DNA of 64,000 nucleotides from Prochlorococcus sp. AG-436-C05 (GTDB taxonomy: Bacteria; Cyanobacteriota; Cyanobacteriia; PCC-6307; Cyanobiaceae), in contig QCPB01000001.1 of the NCBI GenBank assembly GCA_003209795.1, positions 62,001 through 126,000 on the forward strand. Direction: 5' to 3'. Numbering within the stretch: the stretch's first letter is position 1; each line of letters opens with the position of its first letter. The notes beneath the pieces were generated by a model. The model was not told the origin of the DNA, did not search any database, and worked only from the letters and a program-made list of their open reading frames with translations. The position numbers and the translations under genes were made by a program. This document shows, piece by piece, positions 50,301-57,843 of the stretch.

Positions 50301-50880
50301 ACCAAAAGCAGTTTATGGATATTTCAGATGTGGAAGAAAAGATAATAGTATTTATTTATTTGATGATAAATCTCTAAAAAAAATTTCCGAATTTAATTTT
50401 CCAAGACAAAAATCTGGGAATAATCTTTGCATAGCTGATTTCTATTGTGATTTAAAAAATGATAAACCAATAGATATATTTCCTATGCAGGCAGTAACAA
50501 TGGGTGATATTGCTAGTGAATATTCTCAAAAATTATTTAAAGAAGATAAATATAGTGATTATTTATTATTTCATGGACTTACTGTACAGTTAGCAGAAGC
50601 ACTAGCTGAGTATGTTCATGCATTAATTCGTATTGAATGTGGTTATAGGAATGAAGAACCAGACAAAAATAAAGAAATACTTGCACAAAAATATAGAGGA
50701 GCTAGATATTCTTTTGGATATCCTGCCTGTCCAAAAGTTTCTGATTCAAACATACAATTATCAATGTTAGACGCAAAAAGAATTAATTTGACAATGGATG
50801 AATCTGAACAACTTCATCCTGAACAAAGTACTACAGCTATCATTTCACTTCACTCAAAAGCTAAATATTTCAGCGCTTAA
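47314..50880 (+). CDS. metH: Cobalamin-dependent methionine synthase
   Basis: Transfers methyl from 5-methyl-THF to homocysteine through B12. 1188 aa from ATG 47314 (MESFRTYLNRDEKP); the track's TTG adds five codons. Modules in order: homocysteine domain with zinc ligands (GLNCATGPEQ, IGGCCGTTPEH), pterin-binding domain (VGERLNASGSKKVRELL), the cobalamin cap and Rossmann domain with DVHDIGKNLVDIIL (B12-ligating His), and the AdoMet reactivation domain with YRGARYSFGYPACP. With cobN and cobU, this window holds both supply and use of B12. Confidence 0.97.
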   Translation: MESFRTYLNRDEKPLIIFDGGTGTSFQNLNLTADDFGGKELEGCNENLVLSSPKVVEKVHNSFLEAGCHVIETNTFGASSIVLDEYDIADKAYEINKNAALIAKKSAAKFSSIDKPRFVAGSIGPTTKLPTLGHIDFDELKQSYKEQIYGLIDGGVDLLLIETCQDVLQIKSALLASKEILESKKIDIPIMVSITMETTGTMLVGSDIASALTILEPFNIDILGLNCATGPEQMKDHIKYLSENSPFAISCIPNAGLPENIGGVAHYKLTPIELKMQLMNFIYDFNVQLIGGCCGTTPEHIKYLSSLIDEIIDKERPNKNGKNFSCSYIPSAASIYNSVPYKQDNSILIVGERLNASGSKKVRELLNKDDWDGLVSIAKQQQKENAHVLDVNVDYVGRDGVSDMKEITSKLVTNINLPLMIDSTDADKMESGLKSAGGKCIINSTNYEDGDERFDQVLDLALSYGAGLVIGTIDEEGMARNSENKYNIVKRAINRTRESGLSDYELFFDPLALPISTGIEEDRLNAKETISAISKIRDNFPEIHIILGISNISFGLSPLSRINLNSIFLDECIKAGLDSAIIAPNKILPLSKITDETKKLCLDLIYDKREFEDDICTYDPLVELTKAFQDISIQDFKKASSENKNLTLEESLKNHIIDGEKIGLEDQLKKALNKYKPLEIINTFLLDGMKVVGDLFGSGQMQLPFVLQSAETMKFAVSILEPHMETVEENISNGKLLIATVKGDVHDIGKNLVDIILTNNGYDVINLGIKQDVSAIIDAQKKHNADCIAMSGLLVKSTAFMKDNLEAFNNEDISVPVILGGAALTPKFVNEDCSKIYKGKILYGKDAFTDLKFMNEYMDNKKKGNWSNTEGFINKEGININLASSRSNSEAVNKSISKPTDTSKLNLKENVIRSEFINEEEPIKPPFLGTKVLYEVDIDVNNLIFYLDKKALFSGQWQIKKGKHQSVDEYNNYLDSYAKPLLDKWLEIIVEKKLISPKAVYGYFRCGRKDNSIYLFDDKSLKKISEFNFPRQKSGNNLCIADFYCDLKNDKPIDIFPMQAVTMGDIASEYSQKLFKEDKYSDYLLFHGLTVQLAEALAEYVHALIRIECGYRNEEPDKNKEILAQKYRGARYSFGYPACPKVSDSNIQLSMLDAKRINLTMDESEQLHPEQSTTAIISLHSKAKYFSA

Positions 50881-50889
50881 ACTAAATCT

Positions 50890-51108
50890 TTAGTTCTTTT
50901 CTAGATATTCAATAATTTCTCCCTGAAGTTCTTCCATTGTTTCATTATCACCCAGATCAAGGCCCTCACCAGCTGCATCCTGTGTTAATTCAAGATAGTA
51001 TGAAGCACCATCACTAGATAAAAATTCTAATGCTGATGTTTCTTCACTATCTTTAAAAGCATCATAAAGAGCTTTAAATGCTATATTTTCAGTAAAGTCC
51101 CAATCCAT
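50890..51108 (-). CDS. Small acidic conserved protein
   Basis: 72 aa, strongly acidic, with no signal peptide or membrane helix: MDWDFTENIAFKALYDAFKDSEE then SYYLELTQDAAGEGLDLGDNE and a C-terminal helix. It has its own spacers and a plausible compact alpha/beta composition unlike a shadow ORF. It lies convergent with metH, 9 bp from its stop. I do not recognise a named family; function unknown. Confidence 0.7.
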   Translation of the reverse strand: MDWDFTENIAFKALYDAFKDSEETSALEFLSSDGASYYLELTQDAAGEGLDLGDNETMEELQGEIIEYLEKN

Positions 51109-51214
51109 AATGAAAAAAACCTTATTAGAATTATTACCTCCTTACCCCCCATACTCGTCAACCTTTTTTTAAGAAATGTTGGAGTTTTATTATTATTTAT
51201 AAAAACAAAAATCT

Positions 51215-51598
51215 ATGAACATTAAAAATCAAGTTCAATTGAATGTCTTAGGAGAAAAAATAGAGGTTTGTAGTTGTGAACCTATGACAGGCTGGTTCAG
51301 AGATGGATTTTGCAATTATGACAAAAATGATGGAGGAAATCATTCCATATGTTGTGTAATGGATGATAATTTCCTGAAATATAGTAAATCACAAGGAAAT
51401 GATTTAATAACACCCATGCCTATTTATTCATTCCCAGGACTAAAGAATGGAGATCATTGGTGTATTTGTCTTGATAGATGGAGGCAAGCATTATTAGACG
51501 GACTTGCACCTAAAGTTATATTAGAATCAACAAATATTGTAGTCTTAGAAACAGTACCTCTAGAAAAATTGAAAGAGTATCAATTTAATAAAAAGTAA
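51215..51598 (+). CDS. DUF2237 family protein
   Basis: A 127-aa cysteine-rich protein matching the DUF2237 pattern: LNVLGEKIEVCSCEPMTGWFRDGFC, HSICCVMDDNFLKYSKSQGNDLITPMPIYSFPGLKNGDHWCICLDRWRQAL. The repeated Cys pairs could bind metal, and the conserved GDxWC(x)C segment is typical. Members occur widely in bacteria and some eukaryotes; no activity is established that I can state. Cytoplasmic by sequence. Confidence 0.85.
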   Translation: MNIKNQVQLNVLGEKIEVCSCEPMTGWFRDGFCNYDKNDGGNHSICCVMDDNFLKYSKSQGNDLITPMPIYSFPGLKNGDHWCICLDRWRQALLDGLAPKVILESTNIVVLETVPLEKLKEYQFNKK

Positions 51599-51646
51599 TT
51601 ACAAATTAACTATTTTTTTTAGAATAATTATGTTAATTATTTATAA

Positions 51647-52477
51647 ATGAGTTTAGAGCTATATTGGAAAAAGGCACTAGATCAAACTCGATTATCAATT
51701 GATGATGAATCATTATATCCTCTCAAGACTACTATTATTACAAGCGATTTATATCAAAAAAACGACTTCATAATTAGGAAGCTTGATACTTCAAAATTTA
51801 TCAAAACAAAAATTTACGGTCCTAAGCAGAATCCATTTTCTCCATGGGATAAGATACTAGAAATCGATAAAATTGGTTATAATCATCAATTAATATTAAA
51901 TAAGTACCCTGTACAAAAAGGACATATTTTACTGATAACAAATAATTGGAAACCTCAAAATGGATGGTTAGATATGAATGATTGGAAAGCGATGCAAAAA
52001 GTTAATAAAGATACTAGTGGATTATGGTTTTTCAATAGTTCTCCAAATGCAGGAGCAAGTCAACCTCATAGGCATTTTCAACTTCTACGTAGATCTAAAG
52101 ATGAGATATCTTGCCCAAGAGAAAAGTGGTTTTTGGAAATAAAAAAAGATATTAACAATTGTAGTAAAATTAAAAAAAATATTATTGTATCCAAATTTAA
52201 CTTTTTAGAAAATTCAATATCTCTTCTTGAATTGTATTTAGAATTATCTAAAAAATTAGGACTAGGAGACCCAATTAGTGATAGGAAACCGAGATTTCCT
52301 TACAATCTTTTAATAACTAATAAATGGATCGCAATTATAAAGAGAAGGAATGATCATATCCATGGATTCAGTATTAACGCTTTAGGATTCGCAGGATATT
52401 TACTAGTAACTGATAAATCAGATATTAATTATTTAAAAAAATATGGTCCTGAAAAACTTCTAGAAAATTTTATTTGA
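51647..52477 (+). CDS. Ap4A phosphorylase / ATP adenylyltransferase family protein
   Basis: 276 aa with a HIT-superfamily HxHxQ active site (H141, H143, Q145 in SQPHRHFQLLRRS), preceded by FNSSPNAGASQ. The N-terminal part (PFSPWDKILEIDKIGYNHQLILNKYPVQKGHILLIT) matches the Ap4A phosphorylase (APA1/2-like) family, which splits diadenosine tetraphosphate by phosphorolysis. In marine cyanobacteria it would keep stress dinucleotides low. The 3' end is 4 bp from the convergent 59-aa gene. Confidence 0.86.
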   Translation: MSLELYWKKALDQTRLSIDDESLYPLKTTIITSDLYQKNDFIIRKLDTSKFIKTKIYGPKQNPFSPWDKILEIDKIGYNHQLILNKYPVQKGHILLITNNWKPQNGWLDMNDWKAMQKVNKDTSGLWFFNSSPNAGASQPHRHFQLLRRSKDEISCPREKWFLEIKKDINNCSKIKKNIIVSKFNFLENSISLLELYLELSKKLGLGDPISDRKPRFPYNLLITNKWIAIIKRRNDHIHGFSINALGFAGYLLVTDKSDINYLKKYGPEKLLENFI

Positions 52478-52480
52478 AAA

Positions 52481-52660
52481 CTAATTAGTAACTTCAGGTT
52501 CTTTATCCCTGCTTATTTGGCTTTCTAAAACATCTATAGAAGCAGTTACAGAAGCAATTTTACGTTCAAGAGAATCTTTAATATAATTTAGCATTTCTAA
52601 CTTCTTATGTTGATAAAAACTCTTTTTTTCTTTTGATGACTTGTAATAACAATTAAACAT
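52481..52660 (-). CDS. Small helical protein, 59 aa, not in the ORF track
   Basis: Leftward frame from ATG 52660 to TAG 52481. It reads MFNCYYKSSKEKKSFYQHKK followed by a helix-forming stretch LEMLNYIKDSLERKIASVTASIDVLESQI with hydrophobic residues in heptad-like spacing, suggesting a short coiled coil. A TATAAT box (52677 to 52672) ends 11 bp before the start codon, giving an almost leaderless transcript. Codon use is like the neighbours. No family recognised; the gene follows the 890-bp structured spacer. Confidence 0.6.
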   Translation of the reverse strand: MFNCYYKSSKEKKSFYQHKKLEMLNYIKDSLERKIASVTASIDVLESQISRDKEPEVTN

Positions 52661-52818
52661 TTTTACTTTTTATTATAAAAAGATACGTAATCAACTTGTG
52701 ACTTGAAAATAATTTGGTTTAAATTTAAAAACAATCTTCAATATAGAATTTCAAATGAGAAATAAATAAATAGTATCAACTACTAAAAAAGAAATTCAGA
52801 AGTTAGTACAATAAATCG

Positions 52819-52859
52819 CATATAAGACTTAATTTGAGTCCAAGAAAGAGTCTTATATG
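52819..52859. repeat. Perfect 11-bp inverted repeat
   Basis: CATATAAGACT (52819-52829) and AGTCTTATATG (52849-52859) are exact reverse complements separated by 19 nt. No T run follows on either strand, so this does not look like a simple terminator; it could be an RNA stem or a protein-binding site. Confidence 0.7.
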
Positions 52860-53036
52860 ATAGACATTAAAATTATTTGAAAATGTATGGTAATTATATA
52901 ATATTAACAATTAGAATAAGAAACAAATAGATAGCTAATTGAAAGACTGATGAAATAACAAATTTTAAAGATCAAAAAGTGAAATATAGGTTGTATTTGC
53001 TTTCTTATATGAGACTAACATTAAGTCTAATAAATA

Positions 53037-53059
53037 GTCTTATAATAGAACTATAAGGC
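53037..53059. repeat. 8-bp hairpin with the GTCTTATA word
   Basis: GTCTTATA (53037-53044) pairs with TATAAGGC (53052-53059) around a 7-nt loop, with one G-U pair if read as rightward RNA. AGTCTTATA here (53036-53044) is an exact copy of the one at 52849-52857. Confidence 0.6.
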
Positions 53060-53219
53060 ATCTGGAATTAATCACTCCAAGCAATAATCAACCATAATAT
53101 TTTATTTTCCATATAAAATAATTAAATTAACAAATTAAGAAATAACTTGTGTCCTTTAGAAGTCCAGTTAATTAAATACATCATAAAATCCCTTGCTATG
53201 AAAACTTTTTAAAACTATG

Positions 53220-53242
53220 AGTACTGTCTTATAGACAGTACT
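53220..53242. repeat. Perfect 10-bp stem with 3-nt loop
   Basis: AGTACTGTCT (53220-53229), loop TAT, AGACAGTACT (53233-53242). This is the most stable-looking short hairpin of the spacer and contains the TGTCTTATA variant of the recurring word. A second AGACAGT at 53304-53310 could compete for the same left arm. Confidence 0.7.
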
Positions 53243-53550
53243 GCCTATCATGGAGATTTAGAATTGTGAGCTCTAATTAAATTATGTCACTATTGACTAA
53301 TCAAGACAGTTCCAGTGTCTATAAGTAGTTGATATATAGTCATAAGATTAGTGGGTAGCTATATCAATTCAGCCTTAGGGATAATGAGTCCCTTGTACTA
53401 AAGCAAAGAAGAAATTGCAAAATAAGAGTATCAACCAAATGGTTGGTAAAGTAATGTATATGATAAAGCAAATTTATGCATTTATTAAGTGTATCAAATT
53501 AGAATCATACCTAGACTTATTATTAGTCTCATACAAGAGAAGGTAGACAC

Positions 53551-56016
53551 TTAATCTCGTAATTTAGCTTTAAATTTGTTTTCTAAAGTAGTAATAATAT
53601 TTGAGTGAATGTTTGTAATATCAGACTCTAATAAAGTTTTATCACTACTACGGTAGGATAAACGAAATGTATAACTTACAAACTTATCGCCAAATTTTTC
53701 ATCTTCAAAAACATCAATTAAATGAATATCTTCCAATAGATTTTTTCCTGATTTCTTTATTTGAGAAATTATTTCACTAATTAAATATTTTCTATCAAAA
53801 ACGAAATTAATATCTCTTTCCATTTTTGGAAAAGTAGAGAAATTCTTATATATTGGGATCCATTTATTTTTTCTAGTGCTAGCATCTAATACATTATTAA
53901 CTTTAAGACTAAATAAATATAATTTTTTTAAAGCTTTTTTTTCTAATATGAATCTGGGATGAATTTCTCCAAAATATCCTGCTTCTTTTCCTTCAATAAA
54001 TAATTTTGCTGACTTACCTGGATGAAGAAATTCAATAGAATCAGTTGGTTTATCAATCATATTGATATTTAAACTTGAGATGGCCTCATTTAACTTTCCT
54101 CTAGCTTCGTAATAATTAAGATCATTTTCTTTATCTGAATCTGCCCATTTTTCAAATCTTCTTTTACCAAAAATTCCTCCACTCAATATTTGTTCTTGAA
54201 CTAAATCGATTTTTTTTTGAAAGATATTTCCTATTTCAAATATCCAACAACTTGTCTGACCTACTTTGATATTTCGATTTATTATTCTTAAATGCTCTTG
54301 CCAAATATTATCTCTAAGGCAACTTGTTTCAAGTAATAATGGATTTGAAATTTTTATCAAATCATCATTTTCTTCTCCAACAAGTGAATAAGATAAAACT
54401 TCATTAAAACCATTTTCAATAAAACCATTGTTTAATTTCTTTAAAGCTAATTGAGAATAAGAAAGTTTTCCAGGTTTAATTGGATTAGGAAGTTTTAAGT
54501 CGAACAAATCATATCCAACTAATCTAGCAATCTCTTCAATTAAATCTATTTCTCGTAGTAAATCTTGTGATCTATTAGGAATTACATGTACATCCCATCC
54601 ATATTCTTTACTTTTTAAAATGCAACCTATAAGTTTTAATTTATCTTCTATTTCTTTATCAGATAAATTTCTTTTAACTAATTTTTCACTGCTAATGGAT
54701 TCAGGATTCTTTAGCAATATAGGTCCAAGAATTTGATGAATACGATTTCTCCTTAATTTTATGAATTTTTCTTCATTAATTAATTCCTTTGAGATATTGA
54801 TAATTGGTTTTTTATCCCCAAAAAATTGCTCTATAAGATTAATAGCTCGTGTAACAGAATCTATGGTGTTTTCAAAGGAAATTCCTTTTTCAAATCTGCT
54901 ACTTGATTCGGTTCTAATCCCAATTTCCTTGGAGGATTTTCTAATAGAAACAGGGTTGAAAACGGCAGCTTCTAGATAAATAGAAGTCGTAGTATCTGAA
55001 ACGGCAGTATCTAAACCACCTATCAATCCAGCAATTGCTATGGGTATATTGCAACAAGCAATTATGGTAATATTTTCATTCAATTCATATTTTTTTCCGT
55101 CCAAACATACAAGTGATTCTTTATCATTTGCTTTTCTTACAGAAAAATCATCAGGGAAAGGATCTTTACCAATTAATTTAGAAAGCTTATCTTTATCAAA
55201 TGCATGCAAAGGTTGTCCTTGTTCCAAGAGAATAAAATTTGTTAAATCCACTAAAAGATTAATAGACTTGATTCCTGACTTTTCTATGCGATCCTTAAGC
55301 CATCCTGGCGATAATTGCTTTCCATTTACTCCTTCAATAGAGGTTATTGTATAAAGACAATCTGAAGTTATTGCCTCAGAACATAGATCTATTTCTTTTA
55401 ATGATTTAATTTTGTACTTATTACTTAATTCTGGGGCATGAAATTTTGTTTCTAAAAGTGCAGAAACTTCACGTGCGATACCTAAAACAGACATGCCATC
55501 TGGTCTATTAGCTGTTATAGCCAAATCATAAATATAGTCATTCAAATCAAGTAAAACAGCTCCTGGCGTCCCTAATTGATGTTTAATTGCTATATCTTCC
55601 TCTATAATTGCAATGCCATCGCTAGAGTCTTCTAACCCCAATTCCTTTAAGGAGCAAATCATTCCTTCACTTATGACCCCTCTGATTTCACTCCTTTTGA
55701 TAATTAAATTAACAGCACTTAAATGCGCGCCAACAGTGGCAACATAAACAAAAATATTTGATTTAATATTTCTAGCACCACAAATTACTTGCAAAATCTT
55801 TGTATTACCAATATCAACTTGACAAATAGATAATTTGTCAGATCCTTGATGCTTTAATACACTTAAAACCTTACCTAGAACAACACCATTTACATTCTTT
55901 GAGCAATCCTGAAGGTCTTCAACTTCAAATCCTCCAATTGACAATTTCTCAGAGAGATCCTGTGGAGTAGAATCTATATCTACTAATGTTTTTAACCAAT
56001 TTTGTGAGACCTTCAT
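53551..56016 (-). CDS. pheT: Phenylalanyl-tRNA synthetase beta subunit
   Basis: 821 aa. The N-terminal tRNA-binding (EMAP-like) domain covers about residues 40-150 (GVVLGKVLSVLKHQGSDKLSICQVDIG, CGARNI), followed by B3/B4 editing (NLLVDLTNFILLEQGQPLHAFD), B5, the catalytic-like core (RNRSQDLLREIDLIEEIARLVGYD) and the C-terminal ferredoxin-fold anticodon domain (YKNFSTFPKMERDINFVF). Pairs with PheS, which is not in this window. The 3' side faces the ORF-free spacer. Confidence 0.96.
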   Translation of the reverse strand: MKVSQNWLKTLVDIDSTPQDLSEKLSIGGFEVEDLQDCSKNVNGVVLGKVLSVLKHQGSDKLSICQVDIGNTKILQVICGARNIKSNIFVYVATVGAHLSAVNLIIKRSEIRGVISEGMICSLKELGLEDSSDGIAIIEEDIAIKHQLGTPGAVLLDLNDYIYDLAITANRPDGMSVLGIAREVSALLETKFHAPELSNKYKIKSLKEIDLCSEAITSDCLYTITSIEGVNGKQLSPGWLKDRIEKSGIKSINLLVDLTNFILLEQGQPLHAFDKDKLSKLIGKDPFPDDFSVRKANDKESLVCLDGKKYELNENITIIACCNIPIAIAGLIGGLDTAVSDTTTSIYLEAAVFNPVSIRKSSKEIGIRTESSSRFEKGISFENTIDSVTRAINLIEQFFGDKKPIINISKELINEEKFIKLRRNRIHQILGPILLKNPESISSEKLVKRNLSDKEIEDKLKLIGCILKSKEYGWDVHVIPNRSQDLLREIDLIEEIARLVGYDLFDLKLPNPIKPGKLSYSQLALKKLNNGFIENGFNEVLSYSLVGEENDDLIKISNPLLLETSCLRDNIWQEHLRIINRNIKVGQTSCWIFEIGNIFQKKIDLVQEQILSGGIFGKRRFEKWADSDKENDLNYYEARGKLNEAISSLNINMIDKPTDSIEFLHPGKSAKLFIEGKEAGYFGEIHPRFILEKKALKKLYLFSLKVNNVLDASTRKNKWIPIYKNFSTFPKMERDINFVFDRKYLISEIISQIKKSGKNLLEDIHLIDVFEDEKFGDKFVSYTFRLSYRSSDKTLLESDITNIHSNIITTLENKFKAKLRD

Positions 56017-56117
56017 ATATTATTTTTATTCAATGATACTAAAAGAAAAGTAAATAGCTTCAAAATAGTTTGTTGAAGTTGTACAATAGAAAATTATACA
56101 TCAACGTATTAATTAAA

Positions 56118-56312
56118 ATGGCCAAAAAAGGTACAAGAGTTGTAGTTACCTTGGAATGTACTGAAGCTAGAACAAGTACAGACCCCAAGAGATCTAATGG
56201 CGTTTCAAGATATACTACTGAAAAGAACCGTAGAAATACAACTGAAAGATTAGAACTTAAAAAGTTTAATCCTCATTTAAACAGAATGACTATTCACAAG
56301 GAAATAAAGTAA
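56118..56312 (+). CDS. rpmG: 50S ribosomal protein L33
   Basis: 64 aa from ATG 56118 ([19 protein letters not shown]); the track's longer frame adds 16 unrelated residues. The typical L33 body [41 protein letters not shown] is intact. Only some zinc-binding cysteines are kept, a C-minus type. Followed 8 bp later by rpsR, a frequent pairing in cyanobacteria. Confidence 0.96.
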   Translation: MAKKGTRVVVTLECTEARTSTDPKRSNGVSRYTTEKNRRNTTERLELKKFNPHLNRMTIHKEIK

Positions 56313-56320
56313 TTAAAGAC

Positions 56321-56542
56321 ATGCCAAATTCCATTTTTAAAAAACAATTATCACCAATAAAGCCTGGAGATCCAATTGATTATAAGGACGTAGAGCTTTT
56401 AAAAAAATTCATTACTGAAAGAGGGAAAATTCTACCAAGAAGGATGACAGGGTTAACCTCAAAACAACAAAGAGATCTAACATTAGCTGTAAAACGAGCA
56501 AGAATAGTTGCTCTATTACCTTTTGTTAATCCAGAAGGCTAA
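56321..56542 (+). CDS. rpsR: 30S ribosomal protein S18
   Basis: 73 aa with the S18 core [50 protein letters not shown]. It sits in the small-subunit platform next to S6. It forms an rpmG-rpsR unit and is followed by the RNase II-like gene after 41 bp. Confidence 0.97.
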   Translation: MPNSIFKKQLSPIKPGDPIDYKDVELLKKFITERGKILPRRMTGLTSKQQRDLTLAVKRARIVALLPFVNPEG

Positions 56543-56583
56543 ATTCAAATTAAATAGTTTTAAAATAATTAATTATAAAATAT

Positions 56584-57768
56584 TTGAAAGATTTAACAAA
56601 TTTAAAAACATATATAATTGATTCTGATTCCCCTCATGAGATAGATGATGCTATTTCATTAGAAATAACAAAAGGCAATAAAAAGAAAATATGGATACAC
56701 ATTAGTAATCCATGTAGTTTATTTTCCTCAGAAACGAGTATTGATCTTGATGCTAAAAAGAAAAGTTGTAGCTTATATTTAACCGATCAATATGTTCCAA
56801 TGCTACCTAAAAATATTATTGATGAAGCAAATTTGTGCCAGAATAAAGTTTCGAATACAATAAGTGCTTCAATAGAATTAGATGATAAAGGATCAATTAT
56901 TAACTATGAAATAATAGAAGCAATGATAAAACCTAAATATCAATTAACATATGATGATGCTAATGATATTTTTGAAATAGAGCCTAAAGAAGAAATAGAT
57001 TTAGTAGAGCTTAAAAACTTATTATTGAAAAGTATAAGCTATAGAAAAAAAAAAGGAGCAATTATATTCGAAACGCCAACCTGTAAATTAAAGTTAGACG
57101 AAGGAAAAGTTGTATTAACAAGAGTCGATAAAACAATTGCCCATATAGTTGTTGCAGAGGCAATGATATTAATGGGTTACGTCACAAGTTTATATTTATT
57201 TAATAATAATTTGGTAGCAGCATATAGGAGTCAGAAAATAAATTGTAATCATAATGATTTACTTGAAAGATATAAAAATAGCGAAATTAAATATATATTA
57301 TTAAAGCAATATATAGGAAAAAGTTATATAACGACGAAGCCTAATAGCCATGAATGTTTAGGACTTAATATGTATGTACAGTGTACATCTCCACTAAGAA
57401 GATATTTAGATTTAATTATACAAAGACAGGTGTACAATAAGATTAAAAATTACGATGAAATAAGTTCAGATACATTCATAAAAGTTATTGATGAATCAAG
57501 AATTAAACAAATCGAAATTAATAATATATATAAAAATGATAAATTAAAATATTTATCATTATTCTTTATTAAAGAGAATAAAAAAGATTACAAAATAATC
57601 TTCGTAAAATGGATAAATCATAAAAGGAATATTGCCTTAGTTTACTTCCCAGAATATTTCTTAGAAATCCTAATTATTCTTTACGTATCAATAGACATTT
57701 ATAGTAATAAAGTATATAAAGTAAGATACAATATTAATGATAATAATAATTTAGAGTTTATTTATTAA
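56584..57768 (+). CDS. RNase II/RNase R family exoribonuclease, minimal form
   Basis: 394 aa from a TTG start. The RNB catalytic domain is recognisable: the metal-binding block TYIIDSDSPHEIDDAISLEI near the N-terminus, KKSCSLYLTDQYVPMLPKNI, and the C-terminal CTSPLRRYLDLIIQRQVYNK with the RNA-binding arginines. Compared with RNase II or R (about 640-800 aa) it lacks the N-terminal cold-shock domains; only a short remnant follows the RNB domain in place of S1. Likely a 3'-5' exonuclease with altered substrate access. Same strand as rpsR. Confidence 0.86.
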   Translation: MKDLTNLKTYIIDSDSPHEIDDAISLEITKGNKKKIWIHISNPCSLFSSETSIDLDAKKKSCSLYLTDQYVPMLPKNIIDEANLCQNKVSNTISASIELDDKGSIINYEIIEAMIKPKYQLTYDDANDIFEIEPKEEIDLVELKNLLLKSISYRKKKGAIIFETPTCKLKLDEGKVVLTRVDKTIAHIVVAEAMILMGYVTSLYLFNNNLVAAYRSQKINCNHNDLLERYKNSEIKYILLKQYIGKSYITTKPNSHECLGLNMYVQCTSPLRRYLDLIIQRQVYNKIKNYDEISSDTFIKVIDESRIKQIEINNIYKNDKLKYLSLFFIKENKKDYKIIFVKWINHKRNIALVYFPEYFLEILIILYVSIDIYSNKVYKVRYNINDNNNLEFIY

Positions 57769-57798
57769 ATAAAAATCAACTAAATAAATAATAATGAT

Positions 57799-57826
57799 TT
57801 GATTAAATAATATTTGTTATTATTAT
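57799..57826 (+). promoter_or_regulatory. Putative sigma-70 promoter of metG
   Basis: TTGATT (57799-57804) and TATTAT (57821-57826) are separated by 16 bp and would start transcription about 10 bp before the metG ATG at 57844. The hexamers are close to consensus, but the spacer is so AT-rich that chance matches are possible. Confidence 0.45.
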
Positions 57827-57843
57827 ATAAAAAAGAATTTTTT

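Larger units (their letters stand above)
52661..53550. other. 890-bp ORF-free stretch rich in hairpins, candidate non-coding RNA locus
   Basis: No credible coding frame on either strand. The stretch lies downstream of pheT and upstream of the 59-aa gene, both leftward. It contains an unusual density of perfect inverted repeats, many built on the word GTCTTATA or its complement, plus paired repeats TCTTATATGA...ACATTAA (52851 and 53003). In so compact a genome a spacer this long is exceptional. It has no match that I can see to tmRNA, RNase P RNA, SRP RNA or 6S RNA. Candidate small RNAs or the remains of a lost gene are the main options. Confidence 0.55.

Noticed and set aside
52661-53550. Hidden tmRNA, SRP RNA, RNase P RNA or 6S RNA in the ORF-free spacer
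   Set aside because: No tag-peptide reading frame, GGAAG-type SRP loop or conserved RNase P core words were seen.
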